Assembly (NCBI RefSeq): GCF_040096055.1
Contig: NZ_JBBMFK010000012.1
Location: forward strand, 1-64,000
DNA from: Pseudoflavonifractor intestinihominis
GTDB lineage: Bacteria > Bacillota > Clostridia > Oscillospirales > Oscillospiraceae
Length of the DNA stretch: 64,000 nucleotides
Direction: 5' to 3'
Shown: positions 16,390 through 24,707 of the stretch, piece after piece
Position numbering within the stretch: position 1 is the first letter of the stretch
How the letters are laid out: every line of letters starts with the position of its first letter
Translations under genes and position numbers: made by a program
Notes under the pieces: generated by a model
What the model was told of the DNA's origin: nothing
Seen by the model: the letters and a program-made list of their open reading frames with translations, nothing else
Database searches by the model: none

Positions 16390-16418
16390 ATTCTATGTAC
16401 AAGGGGTGGGCAATATGT
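16390..16418 (-). promoter_or_regulatory. Sigma-E-like promoter of sipL, overlapping the spoVM stop
   Basis: On the minus strand ACATATT (16412-16418) and CATAGAAT (16390-16397) are separated by 14 bp, a near-consensus sigma-E promoter. The -35 touches the stop codon of spoVM. Confidence 0.75.
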
Positions 16419-16489
16419 CAGCGCAGGCCAAAAATAGCCCTCAGAATACCACGAAACGCCTTTGGGGATCGTACCACAACGATTTTCAT
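16418..16489 (-). CDS. spoVM: SpoVM, amphipathic spore coat anchor (23 aa)
   Basis: A 23-codon gene beginning MKIVVVRSPK and ending GILRAIFGLR. It aligns with SpoVM, the 26-residue amphipathic helix that recognises the convex forespore membrane and anchors SpoIVA (B. subtilis begins MKFYTIKLPK and contains GGIVRAMLG). The Pro at position 9 and the LRAIFG block are conserved. A strong AGGAGGT sits 6 bases before the ATG. It lies directly upstream of sipL and close to spoIVA, grouping the three basement-layer genes. It is easily missed because of its length. Confidence 0.93.
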   Translation of the reverse strand: MKIVVVRSPKAFRGILRAIFGLR

Positions 16490-16501
16490 CCAAATACCTC
16501 C

Positions 16502-16663
16502 TCACTGTGACCGATGGTTTCGCTGTTCCAGCCGGATGCAGCCCCAGAAGCCCAGGGCAGTGCCGGCAGCCAGCATTAACACGCTTCCGGGAAAGAGCAG
16601 TACCGCCGCGCCCAGCGCGCAGGCTGCGGCAGTCTTTACGGCTCGTTTGCTGGGCAGACGCAT
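16502..16663 (-). CDS. Small membrane protein (53 aa)
   Basis: Begins MRLPSKRAVK after a strong GGAAGGAGG site; two hydrophobic stretches (AACALGAAVLLFP and VLMLAAGTALGFWG) predict a membrane hairpin, with a basic tail. Its TGA (16502-16504) sits against the spoVM ribosome binding site, so the two genes are probably cotranscribed. It is not recognised as a named family, and a role in sporulation is only suggested by position. Confidence 0.65.
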   Translation of the reverse strand: MRLPSKRAVKTAAACALGAAVLLFPGSVLMLAAGTALGFWGCIRLEQRNHRSQ

Positions 16664-16808
16664 CAGCGCGCCTCCTTCCTGCGGTGTGTCCGGACAGCGC
16701 CGTTCAGACTTTCCAGTCTGCCAGAGCATGCCCAATCCAGTATACGTCCGCAGGGTGGAAGCGGTGCAGAAAAGCGGCCTGGTACAGAAAAACGCAGGAA
16801 AGATAGAA

Positions 16809-16840
16809 GCAGCGGCCAGCTCCTGGGAGCCGGCCGCTGC
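16809..16840 (-). terminator. Hairpin after ligA
   Basis: A 15-bp stem (16809-16823 / 16826-16840) with one G-U pair follows the ligA stop by 24 bases. On the minus strand it is followed by a T-rich but interrupted tail. Confidence 0.65.
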
Positions 16841-16863
16841 CGCTGTCTTTCTCTGTGGGTCAA

Positions 16864-18858
16864 TCAAATTGTGGCGCCCAGCTCCCGGAGCATGGCGAGG
16901 AACTCCTCCTCTGTCAGCACCGAAATACCCAGATCCTGGGCCTTTTTCAGTTTGGAGCCGGCGGCCTCACCTGCCACCACATAGCTGGTCTTCTTGGACA
17001 CTGAACTGGACACCTTACCGCCCAGTGCCTCAATCTGTGCGCCTGCCTCGTCACGGGTGAAGTGCTCCAGGGCGCCGGTCAGCACAAAGGTCTTGCCCGA
17101 GAGCGCGTCGCCGGTGGGAGCGTCGGTATTCTCCATCACCACGCCGGCCTCCCGCAGCGCCTGAATAAGGTGCTGGCTCTGGGGGCTGTGGAGCCACTCC
17201 CAGAGGCTTTTGGCGGTGATGGCGCCCACATCGGGGACGGCGGTAAAGTCCTCCTCGGTGGCGGCCAGCAGGGCATCCATGGTGGAGAAATAGGCGGCCA
17301 GAATTTTGCCCGCCTTCTGCCCCACCTGGCGGATACCGAAGGCAAAGAGCAGCCTTGCCAATCCGGCGTTCTTGGAGCGGTCAATGGCGGCGGCCAGATT
17401 TTCCGCGCTCTTCTTCCCCATTCGGTCCAGCTGGGCCACAGCCTCCGGTGCCAGATGGTAGAGATCCGCAGGTGTCTTTACCATACCGGCGTTGATGAGG
17501 GCCTCCATGACCGCAGGTCCCAGGCCGTCGATGTCCATGGCGTCCCGGGAGGCGAAGTGGGCCAGGTGCCGCAGCAGCTGGGCGGGACATTCCGCGCCGG
17601 TGCAACGGACGTGGGCCCCGTCCTCGTCTCTGGCTACCGGCGCGCCGCACACCGGGCAGCGGTCGGGCAGATGGTATGGCACGGTCCCCTCGGGCCGCTT
17701 ATCCTTCACCACCGAGACGATCTCCGGGATGATCTCGCCCGCCTTCTGGACCAGCACGGTGTCCCCGATACGGATGTCCTTCTCTGTGATGAAATCCTGG
17801 TTGTGCAGGGTGGCGTTGGTCACCGTGGTACCTGCAAGGCGGACAGGCTTTACAACCGCCTTGGGCGTAAGGACACCGGTCCGCCCGACCTGGACCACAA
17901 TGTCCTCTACCACGCTCTCCTTCTGCTCGGGCGGATACTTATAGGCAGCCGCCCAACGGGGGAACTTCGCGGTGGAACCCAGAACTTTTCTGTCTGCAAG
18001 GCTATTTAACTTTACAACAGCGCCGTCGATGTCGTATGGAAACGCCTCGCGACCATCGCCAATGGCGGCAATGCGGGCACCGATCTCCTCCATGCTGATG
18101 CACAGGGTGCGGGGAATCACCCGGAACTGCTGGCGCTCCAGATAGTCCAGAGTCTCCGTGTGGGTGCGGAACTCCACTCCCTCTGCCTTCTGGATGTTGA
18201 AGACCACGATGTCCAGCCGGCGGGCCGCCGCCACCTTGGGGTCCAACTGGCGCAGGGAGCCAGCCGCGGCGTTCCGGGGATTGGCAAAGAGGGCTTCACC
18301 TCTGATCTCCCGCTCCTCATTGAGCTGTTCAAAGACCTTCTTGGACATATAGACCTCGCCCCGGACAATGAGGCGGGGAATGGGTTCCGGCAGCCGGAGA
18401 GGCAGCGAGCGAATGGTCTTCAGGTTCTCGGTCACGTCCTCCCCCACCCGGCCGTCGCCCCGGGTGGCACCCCGGACAAAGAGGCCGTCCTGATACTCCA
18501 GCGCCACGGAGAGGCCGTCCACCTTGGGCTCCACATCAAATTCCACGCCGCCGTCCAGACTCTCCTGAACCCGGCGGACAAAATCTCCCAGCTCCTCCAG
18601 GTCAAAGACATCCTGAAGGCTCTCCAGCGGCACCTCGTGGACCACTTCGGCAAAGCCCTCGGCCACCTGTCCCCCTACCCGGCGGGTGGGGGAATCCTCC
18701 GTGATCTGGTCGGGGTGGGCCTGCTCCAGCTCCTCCAGGCGGCGGAGCTTGTGGTCAAAGTCGTAGTCGGACATGGTGGGGTTATCCAGCACATAGTACT
18801 CGTAGCTGGCCTTATTCAGCTCCGCCCGGAGCAGTGCTATCTCCTGAATCTCGTCCAT
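16864..18858 (-). CDS. ligA: NAD-dependent DNA ligase LigA (664 aa)
   Basis: Seals nicks during replication and repair using NAD. The order of domains is complete: N-terminal Ia domain, adenylation domain with the nucleotidyl Lys112 in EPKVDG, OB fold, four-Cys zinc finger (CPVCGAP...CTGAECPAQ), helix-hairpin-helix motifs and a C-terminal BRCT domain (GKTFVLTGAL onward). Length is typical of bacterial LigA. The start at 18858 (MDEIQEI) is preferred to 18942 because GGAGGT lies upstream and the longer version adds non-conserved residues. It overlaps the 3' end of the VanZ-like gene by 47 bp, implying cotranscription. Confidence 0.97.
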   Translation of the reverse strand: MDEIQEIALLRAELNKASYEYYVLDNPTMSDYDFDHKLRRLEELEQAHPDQITEDSPTRRVGGQVAEGFAEVVHEVPLESLQDVFDLEELGDFVRRVQESLDGGVEFDVEPKVDGLSVALEYQDGLFVRGATRGDGRVGEDVTENLKTIRSLPLRLPEPIPRLIVRGEVYMSKKVFEQLNEEREIRGEALFANPRNAAAGSLRQLDPKVAAARRLDIVVFNIQKAEGVEFRTHTETLDYLERQQFRVIPRTLCISMEEIGARIAAIGDGREAFPYDIDGAVVKLNSLADRKVLGSTAKFPRWAAAYKYPPEQKESVVEDIVVQVGRTGVLTPKAVVKPVRLAGTTVTNATLHNQDFITEKDIRIGDTVLVQKAGEIIPEIVSVVKDKRPEGTVPYHLPDRCPVCGAPVARDEDGAHVRCTGAECPAQLLRHLAHFASRDAMDIDGLGPAVMEALINAGMVKTPADLYHLAPEAVAQLDRMGKKSAENLAAAIDRSKNAGLARLLFAFGIRQVGQKAGKILAAYFSTMDALLAATEEDFTAVPDVGAITAKSLWEWLHSPQSQHLIQALREAGVVMENTDAPTGDALSGKTFVLTGALEHFTRDEAGAQIEALGGKVSSSVSKKTSYVVAGEAAGSKLKKAQDLGISVLTEEEFLAMLRELGATI

Positions 18859-19471
18859 CGGGGACCTCCACTTGGAATTTTCGGGTAAACTTGGGGACCA
18901 GCCGGGCCAGCAGCCTGTAAAGGCCATATCCAGCCAGACCACCCAGGGTGTTGAGGATCAAATCGTTGATATCACTGCTGCGGCCCACAAAAATCTGTAT
19001 GATCTCAATGAACAGCGAGGCGCCTCCGGCAGCCAGAACGGACCGCCACCACCGGGGCTGCCGCCACAGCAGCGCCGGGAAAAATCCCAGGGGCAGGAAC
19101 ATGACCGCGTTGCCCAACAGCATATAGCGGACCCATTCACTGCCCTCCAACAGCTCCGTCAGGATGGTGACCTGAAGGTACATGCCGTAGCCATGCCAGC
19201 CGAACCAGCTCTCCGCTGGCGGATAGCCGTGCATCAGCGCGCCCCAGACCCCCGACGGAAACACAGTCAGGGCAGCCAGTCCGGCGCAGAAGAGCACAAA
19301 GACCAGCAGCGCACCCTCCCGCCAGACGCCGCTGGCCAGATTCAGCCGTTCAAGGCGGCGCCGCCGGGTGGGCCGAAGCAGAAAAAAGCCCACGGCGGCC
19401 AGCGCCATGCAGGGCAGCATCTCGTAAATATAGTCCCAGGTGATCTCCCAGTACCACAGCAGCGTATTCAT
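18812..19471 (-). CDS. VanZ-like membrane protein (219 aa)
   Basis: Four to five hydrophobic helices and the VanZ pattern: GNAVMFLPLGFFPALL, then SLFIEIIQIF, GRSSDINDLILNTLGG and GYGLYRLL. VanZ-family proteins are of unknown biochemical function; the founding member gives low-level teicoplanin resistance, but chromosomal homologues are common and should not be read as resistance genes. The ATG follows GAGAGGTG. The gene runs 47 bp into ligA. Confidence 0.9.
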   Translation of the reverse strand: MNTLLWYWEITWDYIYEMLPCMALAAVGFFLLRPTRRRRLERLNLASGVWREGALLVFVLFCAGLAALTVFPSGVWGALMHGYPPAESWFGWHGYGMYLQVTILTELLEGSEWVRYMLLGNAVMFLPLGFFPALLWRQPRWWRSVLAAGGASLFIEIIQIFVGRSSDINDLILNTLGGLAGYGLYRLLARLVPKFTRKFQVEVPDGRDSGDSTAPGGAE

Positions 19472-19559
19472 TCCGGCACCTCTCTCTTCTGTTTTAATGC
19501 CATTCTATCACAGAAAAAAGGGCGGTTTCTTGCGCTTTTCTTACGATTTTATCCGGACT

Positions 19560-20249
19560 TTATCCGGACTGGCCGGAGAGTGCCAGATAGGTGTCCGGCA
19601 CCTCGCCCACCAGAACGGTCTCCGCCACGCAGACCTGCGTGCTCACCTGGGTGTCCAGTGGTCCGCCGGGAATCAGCAGAGTCAGGGAGACCGTCAGGTC
19701 CAGCATGATCTGGTGGTGGGTCTGGTTGATGCCCGCTGCCGTGAACACGTGCTCAAACGTGGCCTCCGCGCCACCTACCGAGCGAATCCGTACCGGAAGC
19801 AGCGGTCCCTTCTCCGCCAGAGCGGAAAAGGGCAGCAGGTTTCCCAGCGGGATGCCCAACATCCCGGTGTCCAGCGTATCGATCTGGGCGACGACTGTGC
19901 TGAGCAGCTCCGTCCGCAGACGGTTCATCTCGGCGGAATCGCTGGTAAAGGCGGTGATTCGGCCGCTGCTGTCGGTCCGAAAGGTGATAATATCGTCATA
20001 AGCCACCGCCTCCCGGGCCAGGGTTTTGCCGATTTCCATCTCTATCATGCCCGTGACGATGTTTTTTACCCGGCTCTCCGCCATGGCGGCAATGACAGGC
20101 CGCGCCTTGCTATCCAGAAAACCGATGAGCACCAGCGCCAGCCCCAGGCCGAGAGCGGCGGACAGGAGAAGCTGGATGCCGCTCCCACGCCGCCTGATGC
20201 GCTGCCGGAGCCGCCGGCGTGGCCAGAAATAACGCCGCCATCTCTCCAT
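19560..20249 (-). CDS. yunB: Sporulation protein YunB (229 aa)
   Basis: An arginine-rich N-terminus and one transmembrane helix (about 25-47) are followed by the YunB domain with the conserved PVIAAMAESRVKNIV and GIPLGNLLPFSALAEKGP blocks. In B. subtilis yunB is a mother-cell (sigma-E) gene needed for normal sporulation; its biochemical role is unknown. The ATG at 20249 is preferred to a GTG three codons upstream because AGGGGGTG is then correctly spaced. A weak CATAGACT element upstream may be a sigma-E -10. Confidence 0.88.
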   Translation of the reverse strand: MERWRRYFWPRRRLRQRIRRRGSGIQLLLSAALGLGLALVLIGFLDSKARPVIAAMAESRVKNIVTGMIEMEIGKTLAREAVAYDDIITFRTDSSGRITAFTSDSAEMNRLRTELLSTVVAQIDTLDTGMLGIPLGNLLPFSALAEKGPLLPVRIRSVGGAEATFEHVFTAAGINQTHHQIMLDLTVSLTLLIPGGPLDTQVSTQVCVAETVLVGEVPDTYLALSGQSG

Positions 20250-20307
20250 GCGGGTCACCCCCTATGGAGAGTCTATGCGCGGCCGGGCTCGTCTTAAAAC
20301 GGGAAAT

Positions 20308-21558
20308 TCAGCCCTCCCGCAGCAGTTCCTCCACGGCCAGCATGACACCGGCTTTGCCGCTCTCATAGGTCAGGCCGCCCTGGAGATAGGCCGTGTAGGG
20401 CTCCCGCATGGGGGCGTCACAGGACAGCTCGATGGATGCGCCCTGGATGAAGGCGCCGGCGGCCATGATCACCTGACAGTCGTAGCCGGGCATATCCCAG
20501 GGCTCGGGGGTCACGTAGGAGTCCACGGGAGCGCCGAACTGGATGCCCTTGCAGAACCGCTTGAGAGGCTCGGGACTGCCGAAATGGATCATCTGAATGA
20601 TGTCGTGCCGCACGGCATCGGAGGCGGGCTCCGTCTTGTAACCCAGTAGCTCCATCATGCGGGCAGCGAACACCGCTGTCTTGACCGCCTGGGCTGTGGT
20701 ATGGGGGGCAAGGAAAAGTCCTTGATAGAGACTGCGGTTGCTGCCCAGAGAGGCGCCGCACTCCCGGCCGATACCGGGGGCGGTAAGGCGCATGGCAGCC
20801 CCCTCTACCAGGTCATGCCGCCCGGCGATATATCCGCCCGCAGGGGCCAGACCGCCGCCCGGGTTCTTGATGAGAGAGCCTACCACCAGGTCGGCGCCGG
20901 CCTGTGTGGGCTCGATGGTTTCGACAAACTCGCCGTAGCAGTTGTCTACCAGAATAGCGGCATCGGGATTGTTCTCCCGCACCACCGCACACAGCTCACT
21001 GATTTCAGCCACCGACAGCGAGGAGCGGGTGGAATAGCCCTTGGACCGCTGGATCAGTACGGCTTTTACCTTGGGATCCCGCACTGCAGCGGCCAGACCT
21101 GCCTTGTCAGGCGCATTGTCAAGTAATTCAACTTGACGGTATCCCACGCCGTACTCCATCAGGGAGCCATGCCCCTTGGGCACCACGCCTATGACACCCA
21201 GAAGGGTGTCATAGGGCGCTCCGACAGCGGAAACCAGGATATCCCCCGGCTTCAGCGCGCCAAAAAGGGCGCAGGTGATGGCGTGGGTGCCGTTGACGAA
21301 CTGAACCCGGACCAGCGCGTCCTCCGTACCAAAGATATCGGCGTAGATCTCATCCAGTTTGTCCCGGCCCAGGTCGTCATATCCGTAACCGGTGGTACCG
21401 GCAAAATAGCCCTCCGCCACCCGGTGCTTCTGAAATGCGGAGAGGACCTTACGGGTGTTCTCCTCGGCAATGGCGTCAATGCGGTCAAACTGGGGCCGCA
21501 GATCAGCCTGGGCCTGGGCCGCCAGAGCGAGAACCTTGTCACTTAACTGTAAAGGCAT
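20308..21558 (-). CDS. ynbB: YnbB-type PLP-dependent lyase family protein (416 aa)
   Basis: Fold type I PLP enzyme of the family annotated as methionine gamma-lyase family or aluminium resistance protein (YnbB). Visible features are GTTGYGYDDLGRDKLDEIYA near the start, VNGTHAITCALFG, the DNCYGEF aspartate that contacts the PLP ring nitrogen, and VVGSLIKNPGGG with the Schiff-base lysine. Length is typical. Real substrates in clostridia are not established. It lies between yunB and the M42 peptidases, all on the same strand. Confidence 0.9.
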   Translation of the reverse strand: MPLQLSDKVLALAAQAQADLRPQFDRIDAIAEENTRKVLSAFQKHRVAEGYFAGTTGYGYDDLGRDKLDEIYADIFGTEDALVRVQFVNGTHAITCALFGALKPGDILVSAVGAPYDTLLGVIGVVPKGHGSLMEYGVGYRQVELLDNAPDKAGLAAAVRDPKVKAVLIQRSKGYSTRSSLSVAEISELCAVVRENNPDAAILVDNCYGEFVETIEPTQAGADLVVGSLIKNPGGGLAPAGGYIAGRHDLVEGAAMRLTAPGIGRECGASLGSNRSLYQGLFLAPHTTAQAVKTAVFAARMMELLGYKTEPASDAVRHDIIQMIHFGSPEPLKRFCKGIQFGAPVDSYVTPEPWDMPGYDCQVIMAAGAFIQGASIELSCDAPMREPYTAYLQGGLTYESGKAGVMLAVEELLREG

Positions 21559-21610
21559 TGTTTTTTACACATTCCATTCTGTCTGAGTTTTTGCCTATAT
21601 GGGATAAAAA

Positions 21611-22609
21611 TCAGTCCTTGTGGCCGGCCTCGGCAAAGGCGGCCACAAGTGCGGCGCAGGCCTCCACGTCCCGGCAGTCCACCATCTCGGCAGGCGAGTG
21701 TACATAGCGGCAGGGAATGGAAATGCCCCCGCTGGGCACGCCGGAGCGGGTCTGATGGATGGCACCCGCGTCGGTGCCGCCGGCCCGGATCACGTCCATC
21801 TGGAAGTTGATCCCCTTCTCCTCCGCCAGCTTCTCCATTGCAGAGACTACCTGGGGGTGGCAGATCACCGAGCCGTCCATCACCTTGATGGCCGCTCCCC
21901 CGCCGGTCACGCTGCTGCCGGAGTGCTTGGGATTCATCTCGTCGTCGGCAGGAGTCACATCCACCGCCACGCCGAAATCGGGGTCAATGCCGAAGGCAGC
22001 AGTGCGGGCACCCCGGAGACCCAGCTCCTCCTGAACAGTAAAGACGAAGTACAGGTCGTTGTCGCTGTCCTTCAGCTGCTCCAGGGCCATCAGCAGCACC
22101 ACACAGGAGATGCGGTTGTCCATGTAGGGGGAGATAATGCGGTCTCCGGCGGCAAAGGTAGCCGTGTCATAGACGGCGGTGTCCCCCACCCGGACCATGC
22201 GCTTGGCCTCCTCGGCGTCCTTGGCGCCGATGTCCAGATACAGGTCCTCCAGGGTCATGTCCTTGGGCTCCACCTCGTTATCCAGGCAGACCACGCCCCG
22301 GACGCCGTTCTTGAAGCGGACAGGGGTGCTCAGCAGGTCAAAGGCGTGCAGTCCGCCCACCTTGCCGAACCGGAGAAAGCCGTGCTCGTCGATGTGGGTG
22401 ACAACAAAGCCAATGGAGTCCATGTGGGCGGCAAACATGATCTTGGGGCCCTTGCCCTTCTTGCGTACAATCAGGTTGCCCATGGTGTCCCGCTTGATCT
22501 TGTCGGCGTAAGGGGCGGCCAGCGCCTCAATAGCATCGGCGATGCCGGACTCATCGCCGGCGGGGCCGTGGCAGGCATCGAGCGCCTGGAGCGTCTTTAG
22601 AATATCCAT
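21611..22609 (-). CDS. M42 family metallopeptidase, copy 1 (332 aa)
   Basis: Co-catalytic zinc/cobalt aminopeptidase of the M42 (glutamyl aminopeptidase / PepA-like, tetrahedral TET) family. The ligands are visible: AAHMDSIGF (His, Asp), MDNRISC (bridging Asp), EELGLRGA (catalytic Glu pair), DVTPADD (Asp) and AIHQTRSG (His). A strong AGGAGG precedes the ATG. It is the third of three consecutive M42 genes with 6-base or overlapping junctions, so they are probably cotranscribed. Such enzymes form dodecamers that trim peptides in the cytoplasm. Confidence 0.93.
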   Translation of the reverse strand: MDILKTLQALDACHGPAGDESGIADAIEALAAPYADKIKRDTMGNLIVRKKGKGPKIMFAAHMDSIGFVVTHIDEHGFLRFGKVGGLHAFDLLSTPVRFKNGVRGVVCLDNEVEPKDMTLEDLYLDIGAKDAEEAKRMVRVGDTAVYDTATFAAGDRIISPYMDNRISCVVLLMALEQLKDSDNDLYFVFTVQEELGLRGARTAAFGIDPDFGVAVDVTPADDEMNPKHSGSSVTGGGAAIKVMDGSVICHPQVVSAMEKLAEEKGINFQMDVIRAGGTDAGAIHQTRSGVPSGGISIPCRYVHSPAEMVDCRDVEACAALVAAFAEAGHKD

Positions 22610-22615
22610 TTTGAT

Positions 22616-23647
22616 TTACTCCTCCTGTCCGGCAATGGCCCCGATGAAAAGCCGTGCCAGATTTAAGATATGGTCAAAGTCCCCCAGACAGGCCACGCTG
22701 GCGGGGGCGTGAAGATAACGGACTGCGGCGCTCATCACGATGGTACGCACGCCTTCCCGGCTGCGTTGGATGGCGGCGGCGTCGTTTCCGCCGGAGATAT
22801 AGCTCTTGGTCTGCCAGGGAATCTGATTTTCCTCAGCAAGATTCCGCATCAGTTCAAAGAGCCCCCGGTCAGCCACAGAACCGCCGTCCATAAAGGGAAT
22901 GACCGGCCCCTTTCCGAGGATGCAGACCTGCTTATGGGCGGGCGTTCCGGCCAGGTCGGCGGCAGTGGTGGTCTCCAGTACCAGGGCGATCTCCGGATCA
23001 ACAGAGAAGGCCGCGCCGAAGGCGCCGCGGCAGCCCACCTCTTCCTGCACCGTAAAGGCAAAGGTGCAGTCCATGGGCAGCTCCTCCTTCATCAGCTCCA
23101 GCATGACGGCGCAGCCTGCCCGGTCATCCAGGGCCTTGGCCTTCACGAAGCCGCTGCCAAACTCGGTCCAGTCGCTGTCAAAGGCGGCAAAGTCACCGAT
23201 CTCAACCAGCTTCTCCGCATCTTCCTTGCTTCTGGCGCCGATATCCAGATAGAGGTCCTCTACCTTGGGGACCTTCTTTTCCTCTTCTTCGCTGACCAGA
23301 TGGTAGGCTTTCAGGCCGATGACGCCGGGAATGCGGCTCTTCCCCACCCGGACGGTCTTGCCGATGAGCACCCGGCGGTCGATCCCGCCCACGCAGGCGA
23401 ATTTCAGGTAGCCATCATCGGTGATGCTGCGGATGATAAGGCCCACCTCATCCATATGGGCGGCCAGCAGCAGCTTGGAACCGGTGGACTTTTTGCCCTT
23501 CTTGAACACGATCAGGGTGCCCATGGGGTCCACCCGCATCTCGTCGGCATAAGGGGCGGCCGCGGCCTTGATGTAGGCCCGCACGTCTTCTTCAAAGCTG
23601 GACACGCCGTCCAGCAGGCACAGCTCACGAATGGTATCTTTCAGCAC
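22616..23647 (-). CDS. M42 family metallopeptidase, copy 2 (343 aa)
   Basis: The same family as its neighbours, with AAHMDEVGL, LDDRAGC, QEEVGCRGA and LETTTAADLAGT as metal-site blocks; the aspartate ligand seen as DVT in the other two is replaced here by an ETTTAAD segment, as in YsdC/FrvX-like members. GTG start, overlapping the end of copy 3 by 7 bp. The three copies are diverged, so this is an old family expansion, perhaps giving hetero-oligomers with different specificities. Confidence 0.92.
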   Translation of the reverse strand: MLKDTIRELCLLDGVSSFEEDVRAYIKAAAAPYADEMRVDPMGTLIVFKKGKKSTGSKLLLAAHMDEVGLIIRSITDDGYLKFACVGGIDRRVLIGKTVRVGKSRIPGVIGLKAYHLVSEEEEKKVPKVEDLYLDIGARSKEDAEKLVEIGDFAAFDSDWTEFGSGFVKAKALDDRAGCAVMLELMKEELPMDCTFAFTVQEEVGCRGAFGAAFSVDPEIALVLETTTAADLAGTPAHKQVCILGKGPVIPFMDGGSVADRGLFELMRNLAEENQIPWQTKSYISGGNDAAAIQRSREGVRTIVMSAAVRYLHAPASVACLGDFDHILNLARLFIGAIAGQEE

Positions 23648-24690
23648 AGGGCTTCCGCCTCCTCTCCCAGGCCCTCGGTAAAGGCGGCCAGCAGCTTTGC
23701 CACTGACTCCACGTCCTCCAGGGCCAGTACCTCGATGGGGGTATGCATATACTTCAGCGGCAGAGAGATGACAGAGGTGGCCACACCCTCCCGGCTGATC
23801 TGCATGTGCCAGCCGTTGGTGCCGGTGTGTCCAGCCATCACCTCAGGCTGCCAGGGGATCTGGTTCTCCTCTGCCTTGGCCTTCATGCGGCGAGTCATCC
23901 AGCTGGTCATATTGGGACCGATGCCAATGGCAGGGCCGCCGAACAGCTCGCAGGAGCGGTCCTTGGGGCCGTCCGGCGTCCGGCCGTGGGTCACATCCAC
24001 CGCGACGCAATAGTCCGGGTCAATGGCAAAAGTTCCGGCCTTGGCGCCGGCGCCGGAGACCTCCTCCCTGGTGCTGCCCATGATGTAGAGGTCCACATCC
24101 AGCTCCTTGTCCTTCAGCAGCTCAGCCGCCCGGAGCAGGGTTACAAAGCAGGCCCGGTCGTCCATGGACTTGCCGCACATCTGTTCCTCCCCCAGGGGGA
24201 AGCAGCTGCCCCGGTACACAATGGGGGTACCTACAGGCACGGCCTTTTCCGCCTCATCCTGGCTCATGCCGATGTCGATGAAGAGCTTATCCAGGGGGAG
24301 AGCCTTGTCGGAGTCCCCCTTCTTGAGCACATGGGGGGGCATACATGCCACCACGCCAAAAATGGGGGGATTGGTGAGAATGGTCAGCTCCCGGTCGGGC
24401 AGCATCCGGGGATCGACGCCTCCGATGCTGCGGAAACGGAGGAACCCATTTTCCACACCAGTGACAATCAGGCCGATCTCGTCCAGATGGGCATCCAGCA
24501 GCAGCCGGGGCGCATCCTTGCGGCCACAGCGGCGCACGCCGATCACATTGCCCATCCTGTCAATGGACACCTCGTCCACAAAGGGACGCAGAAGCTCCGC
24601 GGCCACTTCAGCCGCGGGGCGTTCAAAGCCGGAGGGTGCACATTGGCTGCACAGCCGCTCCAGCGCGTTTCGAATATCCAAGTGATTCAC
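23641..24690 (-). CDS. M42 family metallopeptidase, copy 3 (349 aa)
   Basis: First of the three in transcription order. Metal-site blocks: DAHLDEIGL, MDDRACF, TREEVSGAGA, DVTHG and GTNGWHMQ. The start is either the GTG at 24690 or, with better spacing to AGAGGAA, the TTG at 24681 giving MDIRNAL, which matches the start of copy 1. It follows murD by 18 bases, so the peptidases may be read from the murD promoter. Confidence 0.92.
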   Translation of the reverse strand: MNHLDIRNALERLCSQCAPSGFERPAAEVAAELLRPFVDEVSIDRMGNVIGVRRCGRKDAPRLLLDAHLDEIGLIVTGVENGFLRFRSIGGVDPRMLPDRELTILTNPPIFGVVACMPPHVLKKGDSDKALPLDKLFIDIGMSQDEAEKAVPVGTPIVYRGSCFPLGEEQMCGKSMDDRACFVTLLRAAELLKDKELDVDLYIMGSTREEVSGAGAKAGTFAIDPDYCVAVDVTHGRTPDGPKDRSCELFGGPAIGIGPNMTSWMTRRMKAKAEENQIPWQPEVMAGHTGTNGWHMQISREGVATSVISLPLKYMHTPIEVLALEDVESVAKLLAAFTEGLGEEAEALC

Positions 24691-24707
24691 TTCCTCTTTC
24701 TAGGGGG

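Noticed and set aside
18812..19471. VanZ-like gene as glycopeptide resistance
   Set aside because: No other van genes are nearby and VanZ-like proteins are common chromosomal membrane proteins.
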